DNA of 37,721 nt from Nitrococcus mobilis Nb-231. Its GTDB lineage: Bacteria > Pseudomonadota > Gammaproteobacteria > Nitrococcales > Nitrococcaceae. Numbering within the stretch: position 1 is the stretch's first letter; each line of letters opens with the position of its first letter. Where the stretch lies: positions 1,396,780 to 1,434,500 of the forward strand of contig NZ_CH672427.1 in NCBI RefSeq assembly GCF_000153205.1, read 5' to 3'. Of this stretch, positions 8,517 to 16,344 are shown piece by piece. A program made the position numbers and the translations under genes. The notes under the pieces were generated by a model. The model did not search any database, was not told where the DNA came from, and was given only the letters and a program-made list of their open reading frames with translations.

Positions 8517-11237
8517 TCAAGCTGACAGCAGTTGGCGCTGGACCAGCTGCAAGATGCCGCCATGGCGGAAATATTCGACTTCAGCTGGCGCGTCAATCCT
8601 CACTATCGTATCGAACGCAGTTTGAGATCCGTCATATCGGGTCACTGAAACCGTTGCAGTTTGGCCCGGCTCGATGCCGCTACCGATTCCGGTGATGGTG
8701 AAGGTCTCGACACCAGTCAATCCTAATGATTTGGCCGAGTCGCCGTCTTTGAACTGCAATGGCAATACTCCCATGCACACCAGATTGCTGCGGTGAATAC
8801 GCTCGTACGTCTCGGCGATAATTGCATTAACACCAAGTAACGCAGCACCTTTGGCTGCCCAGTCGCGCGAACTACCCGATCCGTACTCTCGCCCGGCGAT
8901 TATTACCAGTGGCGTACCCTCGCGCTGGTACCGAATAGCCGCGTCGTAGATGCTCATCTTGTCGCCGCTTGGAACGTGCAAGGTCCAGGGGCCTTCGGTG
9001 TCCGGCACCATGGAGTTGCGCAGACGAATGTTGCCGAACGTGCCACGCATCATCACTTCGTGATTGCCGCGTCGGGAGCCGAAGCTATTGAACTCTTCCG
9101 CCGGCACGCCATGCTCGACGAGATATTGTCCTGCTGGCGAGTTGAGGGCAATAGCGCCGGCCGGCGAGATGTGATCGGTTGTAACCGAATCGCCGAGAAC
9201 GGCGAGGGCACGGGCACCTTCTATGTCCGCTGTTGCTTTGGGAGTGCTCGCGAAATTGATGAAGAAAGGCGGTTCGCGAACATAGGTCGATTCATCGGCC
9301 CATTCGAACAAGGTACCTGTGGGCGCCGGTATGCTCTTCCACTTGTCGTTACCTTCGAAGATGCGACCATATTCGAGGTCGAACTGTTCCGGTGCCACCG
9401 AAGAGGCGATCAGAGTTTCGATCTCCTCGGCGGTCGGCCAAACATCCCTCAGATAAACCGGTTCGCTATTCCGGCCGATCCCGAGCGGATCGACGTTCAG
9501 ATCGCACAGCACCGTGCCAACCAGTGCGTAAGCAACACACAGCGGCGGAGACGCGAGGTAGCTCGCCTTCACCTGGGAATGGATGCGACCCTCAAAATTG
9601 CGATTGCCCGATAGCACTGCCACGACCGAGAGGTCCTTGCTGGCGACAACTTCGGCAATTTCTTGGGGCAAGGGGCCGGAGTTGCCGATGCAGGTCGTGC
9701 ATCCGTAACCCACGAGGTTGAAACCGAGCTTCTCGAGATACGGGGTGAGGCCCGCCTTCTCGAGGTACTGGGTCACGACGCGCGAGCCGGGCGCCAGCGA
9801 GGTTTTCACCCAGGGCTGGCATTGCAATCCGGCCTCGACCGCTTTGCGAGCCAACAGTCCCGCGGCAATCATGACCGAAGGGTTCGACGTATTAGTACAA
9901 CTCGTGATGGCAGCGATTACGACCGATCCGTCGGTCACGGAAGTGGCTGCACGCGGCTCTTCCAATCGCTCTGGCGGAGATTTGAGGAACTCGCCCGCCG
10001 ACGAGCAGCTTTCGGAGACGAGCCGCGCGATATCCTTGGCATTCACACTAGCCGCTGCGCCGTCGACAACAGACCCGAATGACTGCCTTACGTCAGCCAG
10101 CGCGACGCGATCCTGAGGCCGCTTCGGCCCAGCGACGCTCGGCTCGACCTTGCCAAGGTCCAGGTCGAGTACTTCGTTGAAATGCGGCTCGGGGTCGGCA
10201 TCGGTCCTGAATAGTCCCTGTTCCCTGGTGTAACGCTCGACGAGATCGATATTGGCGCCACGCCCAGTCAGTTGCAGGTATTTCAAGGTGTTCGAATCGA
10301 CCGGGAAAAGCGTCGCAGTGGCGCCAAATTCCGGCGACATGTTCGACAATGTGGCGCGGTCGGCAATACTCAGGCTGCTCAATCCAGAGCCGAAAAACTC
10401 GACGAACTTACCCACCACACCGTGCGTCCTGAGCTTTTGCGTCAGCGTCAGGACGAGGTCGGTGGCAGTCGTCCCAGGCGGCAGTGTCCCGAGTGTCCTG
10501 ACGCCGAGAACGATCGGCTTCGGCACGAACATAGGCTGGCCCAGCATTGCCGCTTCAGCCTCAATGCCGCCGACACCCCAGCCCAGTACACCGAGGCCGT
10601 TGATCATTGGCGTATGCGAATCGGTTCCGACCAGAGTGTCGGGAAAGATCCATCCGTCGCGTGCAATGACGACGCGCCCCAAATGTTCCAGGTTGACCTG
10701 GTGGCAGATCCCCATTCCAGGCGGCACAACCCGGAAGCTGTCGAACGCTTGTTGAGCCCACTTAAGCAGCGTATAACGCTCCTGGTTGCGTCGGTACTCC
10801 CACTCGAGGTTTGCGGCGTAGGCATCATCGCTGCCGAAACGATCGACCTGGACCGAGTGGTCGATGACGAGGTCTACGGGAACGAAAGGACTGACCCACT
10901 TGGGGTCGCCGCCCGACCGAGTCAGTGCGCTTCTCATTGCCGCGAGATCGACAACGGCCGGAACGCCTGTGAAATCCTGCATCAATACCCGCGCCGGCAT
11001 GAACGCGATCGATGCGTCGCCACCATGCGGCCAATTTGCGAGCGCTTCGACATCGGCGTGCGAGACGTCCCTGCCACCTGCTCGTCGCGCCACATTCTCT
11101 AAGAGGATCTTGACCGTATGCGGGAGATGCGCCACGTCCGCGCCAATCTTCTCCGCAAGTCTTACGAGACTCGCGTAGTGGACGGGTCCCGATTCAGTTG
11201 TCAGAGTCGCCCTGATACCCAGCGGATCGTTGCCCAT
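8517..11237 (-). CDS. acnA: Aconitate hydratase AcnA
   Basis: A 906-residue protein of normal AcnA length. It interconverts citrate and isocitrate in the cytoplasmic TCA/glyoxylate pathway. The 4Fe-4S ligands are C447 (SCTNTSNP) and C513/C516 (GCTTCIGN). Other hallmarks are VGTDSHTPMINGLGVLGWGVGG (about 203-224, split active-site region) and, in the C-terminal swivel domain, GAIALNSPAG, FNSFGSRRGNHEVMMRGTF and REYGSGSSRDWAAKG. The start at 11237 (MGNDPLGIRATL) follows GGAGAC at good distance and is preferred over the frame start 18 bases upstream. It leads an operon with the baeRF and MFS genes. Aconitases are sensitive to nitric oxide and superoxide, which is of interest given the haem-sensor locus further on. 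No dedicated regulator site was seen upstream. Confidence 0.97.
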   Translation of the reverse strand: MGNDPLGIRATLTTESGPVHYASLVRLAEKIGADVAHLPHTVKILLENVARRAGGRDVSHADVEALANWPHGGDASIAFMPARVLMQDFTGVPAVVDLAAMRSALTRSGGDPKWVSPFVPVDLVIDHSVQVDRFGSDDAYAANLEWEYRRNQERYTLLKWAQQAFDSFRVVPPGMGICHQVNLEHLGRVVIARDGWIFPDTLVGTDSHTPMINGLGVLGWGVGGIEAEAAMLGQPMFVPKPIVLGVRTLGTLPPGTTATDLVLTLTQKLRTHGVVGKFVEFFGSGLSSLSIADRATLSNMSPEFGATATLFPVDSNTLKYLQLTGRGANIDLVERYTREQGLFRTDADPEPHFNEVLDLDLGKVEPSVAGPKRPQDRVALADVRQSFGSVVDGAAASVNAKDIARLVSESCSSAGEFLKSPPERLEEPRAATSVTDGSVVIAAITSCTNTSNPSVMIAAGLLARKAVEAGLQCQPWVKTSLAPGSRVVTQYLEKAGLTPYLEKLGFNLVGYGCTTCIGNSGPLPQEIAEVVASKDLSVVAVLSGNRNFEGRIHSQVKASYLASPPLCVAYALVGTVLCDLNVDPLGIGRNSEPVYLRDVWPTAEEIETLIASSVAPEQFDLEYGRIFEGNDKWKSIPAPTGTLFEWADESTYVREPPFFINFASTPKATADIEGARALAVLGDSVTTDHISPAGAIALNSPAGQYLVEHGVPAEEFNSFGSRRGNHEVMMRGTFGNIRLRNSMVPDTEGPWTLHVPSGDKMSIYDAAIRYQREGTPLVIIAGREYGSGSSRDWAAKGAALLGVNAIIAETYERIHRSNLVCMGVLPLQFKDGDSAKSLGLTGVETFTITGIGSGIEPGQTATVSVTRYDGSQTAFDTIVRIDAPAEVEYFRHGGILQLVQRQLLSA

Positions 11238-11529
11238 GTTTCGTCTCCATCGCATTATCGCAAAAGCAGCGCTTGGCGAACTACTGTAGGGTAATGTGCA
11301 TTACGCATCTTTTCGGCAAAGCGTATCCCAATGGGATGGGCGCCTTTTCCACCGTTTGCTGAACATGCTCATTGCCAGTTTGGCACATTGTGGTCACGTT
11401 TTAAGGGGAAGGGGTGTCCATCTCAGTGGATTAGTCTGCAAGCCATGTATCGGTAAGCACACGGTTGAACAATATCCGCTCCTTCGGCATTCTCAGATTC
11501 ACATGAAGGTGGCTCGGGGGGCGGCTGCA
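11238..11529. other. Intergenic region upstream of acnA, no gene seen
   Basis: About 290 bases between acnA and a decayed esterase gene. It presumably holds the acnA promoter. TAATGTGCATTA (11291-11302) is a perfect 12-base palindrome about 55 bases upstream of the acnA start and could be an operator; no FNR-type box is present. Confidence 0.3.
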
Positions 11530-12077
11530 ATGGAGAGGTTGAGCGAGCAACGCTGCTTCGACGGGGTCCAAGGCTTCTACCGCCACGAGTCGGAAGCGAC
11601 TGGTACCTCCATCGGCTTCGCGGTGCATGTTCCACCGCTCGGGTAAAGCTCGGTGCCGGTGCTCTACTACCTCGCGGGCCTTACCTGCACCGAAGAAATG
11701 ACCACCGTCAAGGCAGGCGCTCAGCGATTCGCGAGCCGGCACGGCGCGGGCATCGCGCACGAGGGGGATGACTGGGACTTGAGCACAGGCGCGGGATTCT
11801 ACATCGACGCGACGCTCGAACCTTGGTCCGCGCACTTATCGGATGGAGACGTACGTAACCGATGAGCTGCCTGCGCTGATCGCGGCGAAGTTCCCCGCCG
11901 ATACGGAGCGCTCACGCTGGCACTCAGGCACCCTGACAAGTATCTGATCGGTCTCGGCGTTCGCGCCGATCTGCGCGCCCAGCCGGTGCCCATGGGGCGA
12001 GAAAGCGTTCACAGCCTACTTCGGGCCAGACCGGGCGAGCTGGGCCACGCACAAACGCCAGACCCGCTGCCCAATAG
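11530..12077 (+). pseudogene. S-formylglutathione hydrolase remnant
   Basis: From ATG 11530 the frame reads MERLSEQRCFDGVQGFYRHE, a typical FGH N-terminus, then meets a TAA at 11644. Reading on in the same frame gives VPVLYYLAGLTCTEEMTTVKAGAQR, the hallmark oxyanion region of this carboxylesterase family. The part around the catalytic serine (GHSMGGHGA in the family) is lost: ELPALIAAKFPAD joins almost directly to ALTLALRHPDKY in another frame. Two or more deletions, a stop and frameshifts are visible, so the gene is dead. In life it would hydrolyse S-formylglutathione in glutathione-dependent formaldehyde detoxification. No formaldehyde dehydrogenase gene is nearby. Confidence 0.8.
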
Positions 12078-12120
12078 AATCACACGAAACCTGACATTGA
12101 TATCGTCCCGCGCGCGAGTT

Positions 12121-12290
12121 GAGGTCACGCATCGCCTCCTGCTCGGTGTTCGGCACCCACACCGCCGTCAGCTCGCCACTGCGCAGCGCCGTCGCCAGCT
12201 TCAACGCATCGCGCCGGTCGGTCTTCATCCGTTCGCCAGGCTTGCGCGGAATCAACGACGGCGCCATCACCTGGCCGTCCCTTGCCCGGT
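12121..12290 (-). mobile_element. IS110-family transposase fragment
   Basis: On the minus strand one frame reads [20 protein letters not shown] followed by [20 protein letters not shown] and EQEAMRDL. This is the DEDD-domain segment of IS110-family transposases, in which KTDRRDA is a hallmark. Homology ends on both sides, so only about 50 codons remain. No ends can be defined. Confidence 0.75.
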
Positions 12291-12474
12291 GGATACCTTG
12301 ACTTGATGAGGAACATCGAGTACCCATGAACGTAGCAGGACTGCGATGCGATTTTTGACTTGGCCGAACCGGTTTAAGTGAAATCCACGGGTTATCATCC
12401 CATCTCCCAGATCCCAGGAAGGGCTGCACCAAATCCCAGGAAAGGGTCGACCAGCCGAGGAGGGATCGTCCGTC

Positions 12475-13257
12475 ATGGTGGGCTTAACGTATTCTGTTCA
12501 CCGGCGTCCGCTTCACGAGATTCGCCAAGCGTGCCGCACGTGCAATCTGGCTGATTTGTGCCTGCCGTTGATGCTCAGCCCCGAAGACATCGATGCGCTG
12601 GACCGAATCGTCCGGAGACGACGGCCTCTCACCAAGAGGGGCGTGCTTTATCGAGCGGGTGAGCGCTTTGGCGCTATCTACGCGGTGCGGTCAGGTTCGC
12701 TGAAACGCGTTTCTCTGACCGAGGATGGTGAGGAGCAGATTACAGCCTTTCATTTGCCCGGCGAGCTCTTGGGGCTGGACGCCATCACGTTCGATCGCTA
12801 CCCATGCACGGCGGTGGCACTGGAGACCACCAGTGTCTGTGAGATCCCGTTCGCCCAGTTGGAGGACCTCGCGACGGAAGTTCCCGGCCTGCAACGTCAG
12901 CTGTTACGAATCATGAGCCGCGAGATCTTCAACGAGCAGGAGATGTTGCGAACGCTTGCCCGTCGTACCGCCGAGCAGCGCCTGGCGATCCTGCTGCTCA
13001 GTTTGAGCGAGCGGTTCGCTCGGCGTAGCCTGTCGTCGACCCGGTTTCGCTTGCCGATGCTGCGGCACGATCTCAGTAATTACCTGGGATTGGCTTCCGA
13101 GACCACGAGCCGACTGTTCAGGCGTTTCGTGGAGCAAAGGCGAATTGTTGTATCGGGCTGCGAAGTCGAGTTGATCGATATACATGCCTTGCGCTCTTTG
13201 GCAGGAAGCGGTTCGGAAGAGGGCGGTCGGGATCAACACGCTACCGGAGGAGCGTAG
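12475..13257 (+). CDS. fnr: FNR-type oxygen-sensing transcription regulator
   Basis: A 260-residue Crp/Fnr protein. Cysteines C20, C23, C29 and C122 sit at exactly the E. coli FNR positions that bind the oxygen-labile 4Fe-4S cluster. A cyclic-nucleotide-binding fold (about 40-150) and dimer helix (about 140-165) follow. The DNA-recognition helix carries E209, S212 and R213 (SETTSR), the ExxSR contact pattern that reads TTGAT...ATCAA. GGAGGG lies before the ATG at 12475. The tail after about residue 240 is slightly longer than in E. coli. It would act as activator/repressor of anaerobic genes. Two perfect FNR boxes occur in this window (14417-14430 and 36752-36765), which supports the assignment. 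The gene has no close operon partner; the sequence to 13575 downstream shows no supported gene. Confidence 0.95.
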   Translation: MVGLTYSVHRRPLHEIRQACRTCNLADLCLPLMLSPEDIDALDRIVRRRRPLTKRGVLYRAGERFGAIYAVRSGSLKRVSLTEDGEEQITAFHLPGELLGLDAITFDRYPCTAVALETTSVCEIPFAQLEDLATEVPGLQRQLLRIMSREIFNEQEMLRTLARRTAEQRLAILLLSLSERFARRSLSSTRFRLPMLRHDLSNYLGLASETTSRLFRRFVEQRRIVVSGCEVELIDIHALRSLAGSGSEEGGRDQHATGGA

Positions 13258-13575
13258 AGGCGGTGCGCCGGTCCGAGATGATGTTCGAAGACTATGGCGC
13301 TATTTCGAACGACCAGCTTGCCGGATAGGCACTCGCAATCTCCTCTGTCGTTTCCTACCGAGCAGCCCGCATCCTTCAAGCTCATCGATAAGCTATTCCC
13401 CGAGCACCCGGCGAAAGCAGACGGTAGCCAGTTCGCCATATGGGGCCTATCGTTGGGGCGCTGCTATATTATTTATTCTTTTGGCCGGTCAAATATAGGG
13501 TTCTGAGTTCGCGTGTGGCGCGTCCGCTCGCTCGAGAACAAGAGTGTCAGCCCATCTGTGGTTTTGGAAAGGACT
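13258..13575. other. No gene supported between fnr and VIT gene
   Basis: Open frames here are shadows of low quality. The segment may hold the promoter of the VIT-family gene; an AT-rich patch (TATATTATTTATTC, about 13464-13477) is a candidate -10 region. No FNR box was found. Confidence 0.3.
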
Positions 13576-14349
13576 ATGAACGAGCACCCCACTACTCGAA
13601 ACCTGCAAGCCGAACATCAACCGGCCGCCATCCGCCGGCGCCTGCAGGATCAGCAGCACCCGAGTTACATAGGCGACGCCGTATTGGGCGGCATTGACGG
13701 TGGTGTGACCACCTTCGCGATCGTCGCGGGTGCGGCCGGCGGCGGCTTTTCGGCCATGGTGGTCGTTATTCTGGGCTTTGCTAATTTGTTCGCGGATGGT
13801 TTCAGTATGGCTGTCAGCAACTACCAGAGCGCTAAAAGTCAGCGCCAGATGGTCGAGAAGATTCGCCGCATCGAGCAGCAACACATCCGGCTCGTTCCCG
13901 ACGGCGAACGCGAGGAGATCCGCCAAATTTATCGGGGCAAGGGCTTTGCAGGGGCTACTCTGGAAGCCATCGTCGATACCATCGCCAGTGACGAAGAACT
14001 GTGGGTAAACACCATGCTTACGGAGGAACACGGCATGCAACTGCGCATGCCCAGCCCTTTGCGGGCCGCGCTGGTCACCTTCTTCGCTTTCCTTGCAATA
14101 GGCCTGATCCCGTTGACCCCCTATATCGCATTTCCTTACCTCGTGTCGGAACTTTCGAGCTCGGCGCTATTTCCGCTGAGTGCGGCCGCAACGGGCGTAG
14201 CCTTTTTGTTGATTGGCTGCATCAAGGGGCACTACCTCGAACGTGCGGCATTACGCGGCGGTCTGGAAACGCTGATCATGGGGGGGGCGGCCGCGCTTTT
14301 AGCCTATGTGGTCGGTGCGTGGCTGCGCGCCTCTTTCGGCGCTGCCTGA
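13576..14349 (+). CDS. VIT1/CCC1-family metal transporter
   Basis: A 257-residue membrane protein of the VIT (vacuolar iron transporter)/CCC1 family, which moves Fe2+ or Mn2+ across membranes. The N-terminal block YIGDAVLGGIDGGVTTFAIV and the TM2 region ANLFADGFSMAVSNYQSAKS are hallmarks. A charged cytoplasmic segment (about 90-150, REEIRQIYRGKGFAGATLE) corresponds to the metal-binding domain of VIT1, and three more TM segments follow. I chose ATG 13576, preceded by AAAGGA, because the 21 residues upstream do not look conserved. A 10-bp hairpin lies just after the stop. Physiological metal is unknown. Confidence 0.88.
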   Translation: MNEHPTTRNLQAEHQPAAIRRRLQDQQHPSYIGDAVLGGIDGGVTTFAIVAGAAGGGFSAMVVVILGFANLFADGFSMAVSNYQSAKSQRQMVEKIRRIEQQHIRLVPDGEREEIRQIYRGKGFAGATLEAIVDTIASDEELWVNTMLTEEHGMQLRMPSPLRAALVTFFAFLAIGLIPLTPYIAFPYLVSELSSSALFPLSAAATGVAFLLIGCIKGHYLERAALRGGLETLIMGGAAALLAYVVGAWLRASFGAA

Positions 14350-14352
14350 ATA

Positions 14353-14376
14353 AGACTACCCCACATGGGGTAGTCT
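14353..14376 (+). terminator. Hairpin after the VIT gene (possible terminator)
   Basis: AGACTACCCC (14353-14362) and GGGGTAGTCT (14367-14376) form a perfect 10-bp stem with a 4-base loop, three bases after the stop codon. No T-run follows on the plus strand, so an intrinsic terminator is not certain; a 3' stabilising hairpin is the alternative. Confidence 0.5.
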
Positions 14377-14416
14377 CCAATCCGCTGCCCTGGGCGCGTC
14401 TGCGGACCGGGAATCG

Positions 14417-14430
14417 TTGATCTGCATCAA
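14417..14430. promoter_or_regulatory. Perfect FNR box upstream of pdxH-like gene
   Basis: TTGATCTGCATCAA matches the FNR/Anr consensus TTGAT-N4-ATCAA at all ten defined bases. Its centre is about 90 bases before the pdxH-like start. A start site about 41 bases downstream (near 14465) would be a class II activated promoter; the sequence before it (TTAAGTTGATAAAAAG, 14451-14466) is AT-rich but has no clear TATAAT. Confidence 0.8.
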
Positions 14431-14512
14431 CACGACCATCCGCCAATCTGTTAAGTTGATAAAAAGATGCATTTTCGGTCTATGTCCGGGCGGGTCCGCT
14501 CCGGGAGGTGGG

Positions 14513-15100
14513 ATGGACCTTTACAAGCAAGCGCTCAAGGCGATTCGGGATATGGTCGAAGAGGCCAGGCAGATGGCTCTTCCCGATCCCATGGTCATGA
14601 GCTTGGCCACGGTCGATGCGGCGGGGCAGCCTTCTGTACGCACTGTTTATCTGCAAGCGGTCGTCGACAGCGGACTGGTGTTTTTTACTAGCTGCCATAG
14701 CCGTAAGGCAATCCAACTGGCGGCTAATCCACGTGCGGCCGTATGCCTTTACAGCCAACCCCTGGCACGGCAGATCCAGGTGGAGGGGACCGCATGGTTG
14801 CTCGGGGATGAGGAGGCTGCCATCTACTGGGCCATGCGGGGGCGAGACAACCAGCTGGCGGCGTGGGCTTCCGGCCAAATCGAGTCGCTGGAATCGCGGG
14901 AGCAGTTCGAACAGCGGCTAGCGGAGTATCGCCAGCGATTTGACTTCCAGCGGGAGGTGCCGAAACCGCATCACTGGTGCGGCTATTGCCTCGCGCCGGA
15001 ACGGATCGAGCTGTGGAAGAAAAGCTGGCGCTATCCGCAACAACGGGTGTGCTATCAAAAGACCGCGGATGGCTGGTCGGTGACCCATGTGAATCCCTGA
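14513..15100 (+). CDS. pdxH: Pyridoxamine 5'-phosphate oxidase-like flavoprotein
   Basis: A 195-residue split-barrel flavoprotein. PdxH uses FMN and O2 to oxidise pyridoxamine/pyridoxine phosphate to PLP in the cytoplasm. Family features are DPMVMSLATVDAAGQPSVRT, VFFTSCHSRKAIQLAANPRA (FMN contact), QIQVEGTA, and near the end PERIELWK. The C-terminus ends DGWSVTHVNP where true PdxH usually ends W.xxRLxP, and the protein is somewhat shorter than E. coli PdxH (218). The start at 14513 follows GGGAGGTG; the longer frame would begin inside the FNR box. An oxygen-using enzyme downstream of an FNR box is odd, so repression under anoxia or a different flavin activity are both possible. Confidence 0.8.
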   Translation: MDLYKQALKAIRDMVEEARQMALPDPMVMSLATVDAAGQPSVRTVYLQAVVDSGLVFFTSCHSRKAIQLAANPRAAVCLYSQPLARQIQVEGTAWLLGDEEAAIYWAMRGRDNQLAAWASGQIESLESREQFEQRLAEYRQRFDFQREVPKPHHWCGYCLAPERIELWKKSWRYPQQRVCYQKTADGWSVTHVNP

Positions 15101-15261
15101 GATGCGAAGCGCTCGATCTGCGGGTTAAGCCCCGGTGACGCTTTGTAGCGGGAGGCCGTTGTGCCGGGAGCGATAGCTTGGTTCCAGTGTTCGAACTACA
15201 AAAGAGCTCTCCTCACACCCAATTTCTCCTTGGCAGGCGATACCATTAATCAACGGTCATA

Positions 15262-16344
15262 TCAACCATTTTGTTTAGGTGCCAGTTTATTCTTTAGCCA
15301 TTTTGACATGGCAGACTTAATACCAGTACCTGAAATCAAATTGCGAGATTCAGAGGGAGGAGGTGCCTTTGTTTTGGTTATCAGTGTTCCTTTTAGCTGC
15401 CCGGTATAGCTGTGTCGTGTCGTGCTACCCCGTTCTAGTCCGCCATGGTCAATATCTTTTAGTTCGTCTAAAATTTCCATCGCCGAAGGACGGTCATTCG
15501 GATTGGTTGACAGCATTTCCGCTATTAGTCTAGTTAGTTTTTTGTTTCTCAGGCGCAGCCTGCCCAAGCCTGGGCGCTTCCCATCAAGTACGGACACAGC
15601 TAAATAGCGGTATTTGGATTTATTGAATGCTGGAAGTCGCCCAGAAAAATACTGATAGTAAATAATGCCCAATGCAAATATATCCGATTTGCAGGTCACG
15701 CTAGCCCTTAAGTCATCGCCCCCTTCTTTTATGTAACGAAGCATTTCGGGCGAGTAATAAACGAAATCGCCGACAACTTCTTCAGGATTTTCATTTATTT
15801 CTCCTTCGAAAAAGCTGTCATCAAAGTCTATTAATTTTGCAACAAAGTGGCCCATTTCTGTTTTATTTATCAGTATATTGCTAGGCTTTAGATCTCCGTG
15901 TGCAATGCGCATATTGTGCAGTGTTCTCAAACAGCGCGTAGCTGTTTTAGCAATTAAAAATCTCCTATTCAATGGTAGTTTCGCAATATCATCTATATCA
16001 ACTAAGCTAGTATCTATTTTTGGTGCAATTTTATAATAAAACGAACCGACCCGAACAAATTCTATTGGAACAGTTAAATTTCCACCAGTGTAAACGCGCT
16101 GCCTGAATTCATTCATAACCCGATTTTGCTGTTGCTCAAAGCGCTCGCATTTTTCTTTAAGTTTGCGCTTCCTTTCCTCAGAACCTGGCGCTTCTCCTGG
16201 AACTGGATATTTCGGTGAAAGAAACTGTTTTATAAAGAACTCTTTACCGTTCTTTGTGCAAAACGCCCATACGCAGCGTCCACCATTAACTGTAGTGCCG
16301 TCGCTGGATAACCGATAGCCACTGATAAACTCACCTGCTCTCAT
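15262..16344 (-). CDS. Ser/Thr protein kinase of a VWA/PP2C/kinase triad
   Basis: A 360-residue soluble eukaryotic-like kinase. The ATP lysine is likely K39 (EFFIKQF), the catalytic loop is HGDLKPSN (149-156, D151), and the metal-binding DFG is replaced by DFD (173-175). DIFALGIIYYQYFSGRLP and NPNDRPSAMEIL are typical late subdomains. No transmembrane or PASTA segment is seen; a positively charged tail follows about residue 305. Its ATG overlaps the TGA of the PP2C gene (ATGA at 16341-16344), so the two are translationally coupled. Kinase, phosphatase and VWA protein together match the TerY-P triad described in Ter-type stress systems. The block is AT-rich compared with flanks, which suggests transfer. 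Confidence 0.9.
   Translation of the reverse strand: MRAGEFISGYRLSSDGTTVNGGRCVWAFCTKNGKEFFIKQFLSPKYPVPGEAPGSEERKRKLKEKCERFEQQQNRVMNEFRQRVYTGGNLTVPIEFVRVGSFYYKIAPKIDTSLVDIDDIAKLPLNRRFLIAKTATRCLRTLHNMRIAHGDLKPSNILINKTEMGHFVAKLIDFDDSFFEGEINENPEEVVGDFVYYSPEMLRYIKEGGDDLRASVTCKSDIFALGIIYYQYFSGRLPAFNKSKYRYLAVSVLDGKRPGLGRLRLRNKKLTRLIAEMLSTNPNDRPSAMEILDELKDIDHGGLERGSTTRHSYTGQLKGTLITKTKAPPPSESRNLISGTGIKSAMSKWLKNKLAPKQNG

Noticed and set aside
12300-12330. TTGAT...ATCGA near 12303 as an FNR box upstream of fnr
   Set aside because: Spacer and right half-site do not match the consensus, and the site is about 160 bases from the start codon.
13486-13497. TTGGCCGGTCAA as a possible FNR box upstream of the VIT gene
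   Set aside because: Half-site spacing is two bases short of the FNR consensus and the T of TTGAT and A of ATCAA are missing.
15100-15261. Possible gene between the PdxH-like and kinase genes
   Set aside because: No open frame with a ribosome site or family likeness; 160 bases of intergenic sequence at an island edge.
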